A stretch of 6,060 nt of DNA from Paracoccaceae bacterium. GTDB taxonomy: Bacteria > Pseudomonadota > Alphaproteobacteria > Rhodobacterales > Rhodobacteraceae. Both the position numbers and the translations under genes were made by a program. Positions within the stretch are counted from its first letter, which is position 1, and every line of letters starts with the position of its first letter. Below the pieces are notes generated by a model. The model searched no databases and was not told the origin of the DNA. It worked only from the letters and a program-made list of their open reading frames with translations. The stretch spans positions 1 through 6,060 of the forward strand of contig DAOUPC010000186.1 in NCBI GenBank assembly GCA_030626365.1, written 5' to 3'. Below, in pieces: positions 1-4,286 of this stretch.

Positions 1-212
1 CCGAAAATCCAATCGAAATATTGCGTGACTATGGGGGCATCCAACCCCAGTTGTTCACGCAGCGCCGCCCTGGCATCTTCGGTCGAATCCAGCCCAAGAA
101 TGTTTAGCGCCGGATCGCCGGGCAGCACATTCATCGAGATGAAAACCACGACCGACACCGCCAAAAGCGTCAGAACAAACCCGACCGTGCGTCGGAACAG
201 AAAGTAGCCCAT
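1..212 (-). CDS. Peptide-type ABC transporter permease, DppB family (N-terminal part)
   Basis: Inner-membrane permease subunit of a family-5 (dipeptide/oligopeptide/nickel) ABC importer; only the first 70 codons are present, because the gene runs off the left edge. The visible protein begins MGYFLFRR, has one hydrophobic segment at about residues 10-30, then the family hallmark NVLPGDPA (about 28-35), and later REQLGLDAPIVTQY (about 52-65). This matches the conserved start of DppB/GsiC-type permeases (positive N-terminus, TM1, LLPGDPA, then LGLD.P...QY). The ATG at 212 is the first possible start, since an in-frame TAG lies six codons upstream. No strong Shine-Dalgarno is visible (only AGGA about 18 nt away). 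It lies 58 nt downstream of the binding-protein gene on the same strand and is almost surely co-transcribed with it. The substrate cannot be read from this part. Confidence 0.9.
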   Translation of the reverse strand, partial: MGYFLFRRTVGFVLTLLAVSVVVFISMNVLPGDPALNILGLDSTEDARAALREQLGLDAPIVTQYFDWIF

Positions 213-231
213 GAACTGGCACCAAAGCTAT

Positions 232-257
232 CCTGTGGCAGGCACGCCCGCCACAGG
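232..257 (-). promoter_or_regulatory. Intercistronic stem-loop between binding protein and permease
   Basis: Perfect 8-bp inverted repeat CCTGTGGC/GCCACAGG. It is extendable inside by GG/CC plus a G-U pair to about 11 bp around a CGTG loop. It sits between the binding-protein stop (271) and the permease start (212). On the minus-strand RNA it is followed by AUAGCUUU rather than a U-run, so it is not a clean intrinsic terminator. In ABC import operons such hairpins commonly protect the binding-protein mRNA 3' end or partly attenuate read-through, giving excess binding protein over permease. That role is inferred here. Confidence 0.55.
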
Positions 258-270
258 AACCCTTATAAAG

Positions 271-1767
271 TTACTTGGCCCAGGAAACACCCGCCAGCGG
301 CTGGTACAGCACCGGTGACGAGGTCCAGAAACCGTTCAGGCCGGTGCGATAAACCCCAAGGCGCGGCAACTGGAACAGAAAGCCATGAATGGCGTTCTCG
401 GCCAGGAAATGCTGGCCTTCTTTCAGAAGTGCGTCACGTTTTACCGGGTCTGCTTCGGTGCGGATACGCTCCCACAGATCGCTGAACCCTTCATCCTCGA
501 ACCCATAGAAATACTTTTTCCCGCGGGCAAAGTTACCCATGTCATTGGGGCTGGTGTGGGCGATGATCGTCAGATCATAGGCCTGTTTCTTGTAGATCTC
601 GCTGATCCAGAAACCCCATTCGACATTTTCAACCTTGGCATCGATCCCGGCGGCCGCCAGTTGCGCCTGAATGATCTCTCCTGACCGCTTGGCATAGGGA
701 AATGGCGGCAGGCGCAAGGTCATTGTCATGCCGGCGACACCGGCCTCTTCGAACAGGGCCTTTGCCTTGGCCGTATCATGCGGATAGGTCGCGGTCAGGT
801 CGACATAGGCTGGCCCGTGTGGTGGGTAAAAGCTGCCGATGGGCGTGGCGCGCCCATACATGGCCCCATCGATGATTTCATCACGGTTGATCGCATGGCT
901 GATCGCACGGCGCACGCGGATGTCGTCAAACGGTGGCTTGGCGTTGTTGATCGCCAGGATAACTTCGCCTTCGGTGCTGCCTACGCGTACGTCAAAGCGC
1001 GGGTCGCCCTCGAACTGGGGCAGGATTTCCGGGGCGGGAAAACCGGGAAATGCGTCAACCTCTTCGGCCAGAAGTGCCGCAGTTGCAGCCGCCGGGTCCG
1101 AGATAAAGCGGAATTCGACCTTGTCCAGGGCAACACCATCCGCGCCGCTAAACGCTTCGTTCTTGGACAGGATCATCCGGTCGCCGCGCGTCCAACTGGT
1201 GAACTTGAACGGGCCGGTGCCGATTGGGTTGGTCTTGTTGGTCTCTGCCGATTCGGGGGCAACGATACTGGCGTCCCCCTTGGCCATGTTGAACAACAGG
1301 AACGCATCTTTTTTCGTCAGAACGATCTTGACGGTATTCGGGTCAACCACACTCACCGTGTCGATTGATTTGAAGATACCTTTTGAGGGATTCACGCTGT
1401 CTTCGGCCATGGCGCGATCAAACGAAAATTTCACGTCGCCGGAATCAAAATCCGTACCGTCATGATATTTCACGCCTTTTACCAGCGCAAAGGTATAGGT
1501 CAGCCCATCTTCGGAAATTGTCCAGCTTTCTGCCAGGTCCGGTTGTACCTCGCCGGATTCCGTGACGGTGGTCAGGGACTGGAAAACATTGTGGGTGAAA
1601 ATACCGTCGATTGACGCCGTGGCATCGGCCGTCGGGTCAAGCGTGGTGGGTTCCTGCTGCATCCCGATAACCAGTTGGGACTGGGCGGTGGCCATTGTCC
1701 CCATCAACCCGATTCCAACCGCCAGGGCGTATTTGGTGAATATGGAGGATCTCAAAGCGAAGAGCAT
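271..1767 (-). CDS. Periplasmic ABC transporter substrate-binding protein, family 5 (peptide/oligopeptide type)
   Basis: Extracytoplasmic binding protein (SBP_bac_5, PF00496) that delivers a peptide-like or related solute to the permease encoded just downstream. The 498 aa fit the family's usual 500-540. Residues 1-28 form a Sec signal peptide (hydrophobic core at about 14-25, ATA|QS cleavage after Ala28). There is no lipobox Cys, so the mature protein should be soluble in the periplasm. Family signatures are PTTLDP (40-45), the AESW..SEDGLTYTF..V.GVKYHDG block (79-104) followed by GDVKFSFDR, GTGPFKF, and further on VRRAISHAINRDEI followed by SFYPP. The start at 1767 is chosen because AAGAAGGA precedes it by about 9 nt and the signal peptide begins there. 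It is first in the operon, divergent from the gene at 2130. The ligand cannot be deduced, since dipeptide, glutathione, nickel and opine binders share this architecture. Confidence 0.95.
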   Translation of the reverse strand: MLFALRSSIFTKYALAVGIGLMGTMATAQSQLVIGMQQEPTTLDPTADATASIDGIFTHNVFQSLTTVTESGEVQPDLAESWTISEDGLTYTFALVKGVKYHDGTDFDSGDVKFSFDRAMAEDSVNPSKGIFKSIDTVSVVDPNTVKIVLTKKDAFLLFNMAKGDASIVAPESAETNKTNPIGTGPFKFTSWTRGDRMILSKNEAFSGADGVALDKVEFRFISDPAAATAALLAEEVDAFPGFPAPEILPQFEGDPRFDVRVGSTEGEVILAINNAKPPFDDIRVRRAISHAINRDEIIDGAMYGRATPIGSFYPPHGPAYVDLTATYPHDTAKAKALFEEAGVAGMTMTLRLPPFPYAKRSGEIIQAQLAAAGIDAKVENVEWGFWISEIYKKQAYDLTIIAHTSPNDMGNFARGKKYFYGFEDEGFSDLWERIRTEADPVKRDALLKEGQHFLAENAIHGFLFQLPRLGVYRTGLNGFWTSSPVLYQPLAGVSWAK

Positions 1768-1830
1768 CGTCAGAATTCCTTCTTGTGTGTTAACGGGATA
1801 CGCAGGGACATATTAAGTCATTGCATGGCT

Positions 1831-1860
1831 GATATATTATCGGGAAGTTTGCAGGATCAA
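1831..1860 (-). promoter_or_regulatory. Possible sigma-70-type promoter for the binding-protein operon
   Basis: Reading the minus strand, TTGATC (1860 to 1855) is followed after 18 nt by TATATC (1836 to 1831). A GATAAT hexamer lies at 1841-1836 in the same AT-rich stretch. Either places a transcription start about 55-65 nt before the ATG at 1767. The matches are partial, so this is a candidate only. Another -10-like TAAAAT occurs further upstream on the same strand near 2006-2011, without a good -35. Confidence 0.25.
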
Positions 1861-1920
1861 CTTGTTTAAAGTCAATGGAAACAGTGCCTGTTTTCGCCCA
1901 GAACGCACGCACCCCGACAA

Positions 1921-1955
1921 TCCGGCCAGGTTTTCCGATGCAAATATTGGCCGGA
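1921..1955. repeat. Inverted repeat TCCGGCCA / TGGCCGGA
   Basis: Perfect 8-bp arms at 1921-1928 and 1948-1955 separated by 19 nt. The arm centres are 27 bp apart, between two and three helical turns. That fits either a paired operator half-site or an RNA hairpin if transcribed. No T-run follows on either strand, so it is not an intrinsic terminator. Confidence 0.5.
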
Positions 1956-1960
1956 TCAGA

Positions 1961-1978
1961 TCAACCCCGGCGGGTTGA
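1961..1978. repeat. Inverted repeat TCAACCC-CGGC-GGGTTGA
   Basis: Perfect 7-bp arms around a 4-nt centre. The right arm contains the TTGAGC (1975-1980) that serves as the -35 candidate for the plus-strand gene at 2130, so a protein bound here could occlude that promoter. The operator role is inferred from position only. Confidence 0.45.
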
Positions 1979-2004
1979 GCATGGGAGATTCCATCTTATA
2001 TAAG
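1975..2004 (+). promoter_or_regulatory. Candidate promoter of the plus-strand secreted-protein gene
   Basis: TTGAGC (1975-1980, 4 of 6 matches to TTGACA), 18-nt spacer, TATAAG (1999-2004, 5 of 6 matches to TATAAT). The -35 sits in one dyad (1961-1978) and the -10 inside the 14-bp palindrome ATCTTATATAAGAT (1993-2006), which would be an obvious regulator site. It predicts a 5' leader of about 120 nt before the ATG at 2130. Other -10-like hexamers lie in the AT-rich stretch to 2040, so the exact start is uncertain. Confidence 0.35.
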
Positions 2005-2074
2005 ATTTTAACATTATTTATCATAAACTTACACATTAACCCCTGATCAATCCTTCCTTCATAGCATCGCCTCA

Positions 2075-2099
2075 TCCGGCTGTTTCGACAAGCGCCGGA
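2075..2099 (+). ncRNA. TTCG-loop hairpin in the 5' leader of the secreted-protein gene
   Basis: Outer arms TCCGGC (2075-2080) and GCCGGA (2094-2099) enclose TGT-TTCG-ACA, with three unpaired bases (AGC) on the 3' side. In RNA this gives a bulged stem capped by a UUCG tetraloop, though closed by U-A rather than the extra-stable C-G. It ends about 20 nt before the GAGGTG ribosome site (2119-2124), so it could modulate initiation or stabilise the mRNA 5' end. It is a leader element, not an independent RNA gene. Confidence 0.35.
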
Positions 2100-2129
2100 A
2101 CTGAAAATCAACGGTCATGAGGTGTCATT

Positions 2130-2639
2130 ATGTGGGACTTGAATGCGGCGCACCGTAAGGTGTGCAAACTGTTAACTGCGGCTATCGTTCTTGGCGTCGC
2201 CGCGATGTGCCCTTTGCTGGCCAGTGCCCAGTCCAGTGCCCGGCCCAGTACCCAACCCCGTGCCCAGCCCCGCGCGACGCTTATCATTCAATCTGATTTG
2301 GGGGGGAGCGTCGGTATGCGGGCAAACCAGATCATCGATATCCGCTCGAACGGTCAGCGGGTCGAAATTGTTGGCCATCTTTGCCTGTCGTCCTGCACAA
2401 TGTATCTGGGGGCGGGAAATGTCTGTATCAGCCCCAAAACGGTGTTCGGGTTTCACGGGCCCAGCTTTTTTGGAACACCGCTAAGCAAGCCCCGCTTCGA
2501 TTATTGGAGCGACGTGATTTCAAGTTTCTACACCAGACCGCTTCGCGATTGGTACATGCAAACCGCGCGCCACACGAAATCCGGGTTTCTCAAAATCTCG
2601 GGTGCCCAGCTTATCAAGATGGGTTATTCGCAATGCTGA
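2130..2639 (+). CDS. Secreted ClpP/crotonase-fold-like serine hydrolase (COG3904-like), small
   Basis: A 169-aa exported protein. Residues 1-33 form a signal peptide (KLLTAAIVLGVAA core, ASA|QS cleavage after Ala33). A low-complexity Ser/Gln/Pro/Arg linker follows (34-50), then a compact domain. That domain has a GG at 58-59, a VEIVG strand, the nucleophile-like motif C85-L-S87-S88-C89, then SPKTVFGFHGP with His109. The order (glycine turn, hydrophobic strand, CxSxC, aG....P, then gfH) is that of periplasmic ClpP-like proteins related to COG3904, in which Ser87 and His109 would be catalytic. The acid residue is not obvious. Mature cysteines 85, 89, 99 and 169 could form disulphides. The start at 2130 has GAGGTG 5 nt upstream. 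It is divergent from the importer operon and convergent with the gene ending at 2655 (15-nt gap). The substrate is unknown, and activity is inferred from motifs only. Confidence 0.8.
   Translation: MWDLNAAHRKVCKLLTAAIVLGVAAMCPLLASAQSSARPSTQPRAQPRATLIIQSDLGGSVGMRANQIIDIRSNGQRVEIVGHLCLSSCTMYLGAGNVCISPKTVFGFHGPSFFGTPLSKPRFDYWSDVISSFYTRPLRDWYMQTARHTKSGFLKISGAQLIKMGYSQC
2220..2279 (+). repeat. Five degenerate 12-bp tandem repeats inside the secreted-protein gene
   Basis: Units start at 2220, 2232, 2244, 2256 and 2268 and follow the pattern (G/T/C)CCMGTGCCCRGY with drift. They are in frame and encode ASAQ, SSAR, PSTQ, PRAQ, PRAT. The first unit spans the signal-peptidase site, and the rest make the Pro/Gln/Arg linker. 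Repeat length is a multiple of three, so copy-number change would alter linker length without a frameshift. Confidence 0.75.
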
Positions 2640-2654
2640 TTTGTTTGGGGTCGT

Positions 2655-2939
2655 TCAGTTCGTGCCGCTGGTTGACCCACCACCGCCCGCCGCAGCGGCG
2701 GCGGTGATCGCACCAAACAACAAAGGAATGGCAAAGTTGGTGGCGAATCCAGCATCAGTCACCCCTTTCGGGCATGTGACCGCAAGGCGACCATCGTCCA
2801 GCCAGGCCGCTTTGATAACCCGGTTTCCGTCGCAGGCATCAATAACTTTTGCCGCTTCAAGAGGGTCCCCTTGCTGCGCGAACGCAAACGACGGGGCTGC
2901 ACATAAAACGAGTACAGTAAGAATGGACTTTGTTTTCAT
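2655..2939 (-). CDS. Small exported protein of unknown function with Ala/Gly-rich tail
   Basis: A 94-aa protein that I do not recognise as a named family. Residues 1-21 are a clear Sec signal peptide (MKTKSILTVLVL..., cleavage FAFA|QQ after Ala21). The mature part has two cysteines, Cys36 (VIDACDGN) and Cys56 (LAVTCPKG), which could form a disulphide across a short beta hairpin (AAWLDDGRLAVTC). A hydrophobic stretch AIPLLFGAITAAAAAGGGG (70-88) then ends in STSGTN. Small exported proteins of this style are common in Rhodobacterales (recalled, not checked). The frame is open to 3017, but the Met at 2939 is chosen because GGAG lies 7 nt upstream and the signal peptide begins exactly there. It is convergent with the gene ending at 2639. 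No confident terminator or promoter was seen. Confidence 0.75.
   Translation of the reverse strand: MKTKSILTVLVLCAAPSFAFAQQGDPLEAAKVIDACDGNRVIKAAWLDDGRLAVTCPKGVTDAGFATNFAIPLLFGAITAAAAAGGGGSTSGTN
2681..2706. repeat. GC-rich inverted repeat near the convergent gene ends
   Basis: CACCGCC (2681-2687) pairs with GGCGGTG (2700-2706). Inside, GCCG (2689-2692) pairs with CGGC (2696-2699) around CAG, leaving one bulged C at 2688. It lies about 40 nt beyond the plus-strand stop and inside the Ala/Gly codons of the minus gene. It could slow or roughen transcription from the left, but no T-run follows, so it is not called a terminator. Confidence 0.4.
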
Positions 2940-2971
2940 GTCAAAACTCCGCAAATCGGGATCACGGATCA

Positions 2972-3142
2972 TTACCACATACGGGCCGGAAAAGGAAAGG
3001 CGCTGAACGCCCCGCATTGCCAGATATCAACCCCACACCCCGAACCTGACACACAAAACCACCGGGCTTGCCTGCCTATTTTAGGCTGGTCCAAAAGGGT
3101 AACAGGCATTACCTCCTGTTCATCGGTTTGAAGGTTATTCAT
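2972..3142 (-). CDS. Candidate small peptide / RiPP precursor, Cys- and aromatic-rich (56 aa, uncertain)
   Basis: A 56-codon ORF lying divergently against the nucleotidyltransferase gene, with one base between the two start codons. The first part is polar and partly acidic (MNNLQTDEQEV, then a stretch with LLDQPKIG). The second half is Cys/Gly/aromatic-rich (FCVSGSGCGVDIWQCG, later FPFPARMW). This split resembles a leader plus core. If read as a lasso core from GSGCGVD, Gly1 and Asp7 could close a ring. The conserved leader Thr at position -2 is missing, however, and the cysteines give no known lasso class pattern. The start at 3142 has no good ribosome site. An internal Met at 3109 follows AGGAGGT by only one base, which is too close. 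No promoter is evident. It ends 32 nt before the exported-protein gene at 2939. It may be spurious. Confidence 0.3.
   Translation of the reverse strand: MNNLQTDEQEVMPVTLLDQPKIGRQARWFCVSGSGCGVDIWQCGAFSAFPFPARMW
3098..3120 (+). promoter_or_regulatory. Overlapping, mutually exclusive hairpins upstream of the operon
   Basis: GGTAA (3098-3102) can pair with TTACC (3109-3113). Alternatively AACAGG (3101-3106) can pair with CCTGTT (3115-3120). The two share bases and cannot coexist. ACCTCCT (3111-3117) on the plus strand is the exact complement of a full Shine-Dalgarno; on the minus strand it reads AGGAGGT. It lies 10-45 nt before the plus-strand ribosome site. A leader-switch role is speculative. 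Confidence 0.3.
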
Positions 3143-3152
3143 TGTGAATGAA
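3130..3152 (+). promoter_or_regulatory. Ribosome site and GTG start of the nucleotidyltransferase, start centred in a dyad
   Basis: GAAGG at 3130-3134 lies 9 nt before the GTG at 3144. An in-frame TGA at 3129-3131 excludes any start further upstream except the non-canonical ATT at 3141, which decides the GTG. The GTG is the exact centre of the inverted repeat TTCATT-GTG-AATGAA (3138-3152), so it would sit in a hairpin loop or operator centre. Confidence 0.55.
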
Positions 3153-4286
3153 CATTCCAGCACAGGCAGGATTGACGCGTTGCTGGCCGCATGGCTGCGC
3201 AAAGAGGCCGGCGGCGTCGAAAGCCCCGATTGCGCGGCCCTGCTGGAACGGGTCGATTTTCACGGCATCGCGGGGCTGATATATGCGCAACCTGCCCTGC
3301 ATTCCGGGTGGCCAGACGCCCTTTGCCAAGCCCTGCGGGACAGGGCGATAAACCGGCTGTTATGGGAAAAGAACCATGCACGGATACTTGGGCAGATATT
3401 GCCCTTGCTGGGCGACACCCCCCTGCTTTTGAAGGGGACCGCCCTTGCCTATTCCTGTTACACAGACCCGGCGATGCGGGTTCGCGGGGATACGGATATT
3501 CTTGTTGCAGATGGCGCGTATGACAGCGCGGCAAGGGCGCTTAGGGAACAGGGGCTCATCACACATATAGAAAGCCGTGGCAGGGTCATTTCCATTGAAG
3601 AAACCTTTACCTTCAGCGACCGCGCGGGGTTTGAACACCACATTGATCTGCACCGGAAACTGTCAAACTCGGCCGTTCTGGCAGGGCTTTTTTCCTATCG
3701 GGAATTTCAGGAACGGTCCGTTGCGTTGCCCGGCCTTGGCCCTGCGGCGCGGGCTTTGGGCAAGGTTGATGCCCTTCTTGTTGCCTGCATGCACCGCAAA
3801 GTTCACCTGCAATCGCCCTATTACGTCAACGGTGTTGCCTATCACAGCGCAGACCGGTTGATCTGGCTTTATGACATTCATCTGCTTGCCGGCGGGTTCA
3901 GTGATCAGGATTGGCGCAGCTTGCTGACACAGGCCAGGAACAAAGGGCTGATGGAAATAGTTGCGGATGGCCTGGGTTCGGCCAAGCAGGCCCTGAATAC
4001 TGCTATTGCAGAGGGTATCCTGCCCGAACTGGCCCGCCCCCACCAACCAGAATCCCCCGCCAGATACCTTGGGGCACCGCGCAGGCAGCAGATTGTCCTG
4101 AATTTTGCCGCCACCCCCGGAGTCGGCCCAAAAGCGCGGTTTCTGCGGGAACTGGCATTCCCGGATGCAAACCATATGCGGACCCAGTTTGCCCATGTCC
4201 GGCCCGCATGGCTGCCCTGGCTTTACAGCGTGCGCGCGGCCTCTGGGATATGGAAATTGCTTCGGCCCGGAAGTGGGCGCAAATGA
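3144..4286 (+). CDS. Nucleotidyltransferase family protein (NTP_transf_5 / PF14907-like)
   Basis: A 380-aa cytoplasmic protein of the polymerase-beta nucleotidyltransferase fold. The diagnostic block is LLLKGTALAY (94-103), then YTDPAMRVRGDTDILV (106-121). Asp116 and Asp118 form the metal-binding DxD, and HHIDLH (165-170) supplies the third acid, Asp168. A later ADRLIWLYDIHLLA segment is also typical of the family. All catalytic acids are present, so it should be active in transferring an NMP. The acceptor is unknown. Members of this family occur in lasso-peptide clusters, and in the pseudomycoidin pathway a nucleotidyltransferase extends a phosphorylated peptide tail. A similar tailoring role here is inferred from the neighbours. 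It starts with GTG (see ribosome site). Its stop overlaps the transporter start by ATGA at 4283-4286, so the two are translationally coupled. Surface-polysaccharide loci also carry such proteins, which is the main alternative. Confidence 0.85.
   Translation: MNEHSSTGRIDALLAAWLRKEAGGVESPDCAALLERVDFHGIAGLIYAQPALHSGWPDALCQALRDRAINRLLWEKNHARILGQILPLLGDTPLLLKGTALAYSCYTDPAMRVRGDTDILVADGAYDSAARALREQGLITHIESRGRVISIEETFTFSDRAGFEHHIDLHRKLSNSAVLAGLFSYREFQERSVALPGLGPAARALGKVDALLVACMHRKVHLQSPYYVNGVAYHSADRLIWLYDIHLLAGGFSDQDWRSLLTQARNKGLMEIVADGLGSAKQALNTAIAEGILPELARPHQPESPARYLGAPRRQQIVLNFAATPGVGPKARFLRELAFPDANHMRTQFAHVRPAWLPWLYSVRAASGIWKLLRPGSGRK

Larger units (their letters stand above)
1768..2129. other. 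Divergent intergenic region with four inverted repeats
   Basis: A 362-base stretch between the divergent genes at 1767 (minus) and 2130 (plus). No convincing gene lies in it. The best short ORFs are 42 codons on plus (1875-2003) and about 40 on minus, and neither has a credible ribosome site. It holds four dyads: TCCGGCCA/TGGCCGGA at 1921-1928 and 1948-1955; TCAACCC-CGGC-GGGTTGA at 1961-1978; the perfect 14-bp palindrome ATCTTATATAAGAT at 1993-2006; and TCCGGC/GCCGGA around a TTCG loop at 2075-2099. Positions 1993-2040 are markedly AT-rich. It presumably carries both promoters and operator sites. Confidence 0.6.

Noticed and set aside
778..1465. Two long plus-strand open frames (about 196 and 208 codons) opposite the binding-protein gene
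   Set aside because: They are antisense to a clear family-5 binding protein, overlap each other and have no family motifs.
1875..2003. 42-codon plus-strand ORF (METVPVFAQ...) as a precursor peptide
   Set aside because: No ribosome site, runs through several dyads, no leader/core pattern, and is far from the operon.
2681..2706. Rho-independent terminator for the convergent genes
   Set aside because: The stem is strong, but no T-run follows on either strand and it lies in the minus gene's coding sequence.
2938..3006. 22-codon plus-strand ORF (MSKLRKSGSR...) as a precursor peptide
   Set aside because: No ribosome site, too short, and overlaps the start of the minus-strand exported protein.
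2940..3017. 26-codon N-terminal extension of the small exported protein
   Set aside because: It would bury the signal peptide; the Met at 2939 has GGAG 7 nt upstream.
3050..3151. Plus-strand open frame ending at TGA 3149-3151 as a precursor immediately upstream of the operon
   Set aside because: No ATG or GTG; only a TTG at 3068 without a ribosome site, and the product lacks leader and ring residues.
3911..4282. N-terminal extension of the transporter by 124 codons
   Set aside because: It overlaps the nucleotidyltransferase and has no transporter character; the ATGA start at 4283 gives a normal half-transporter.
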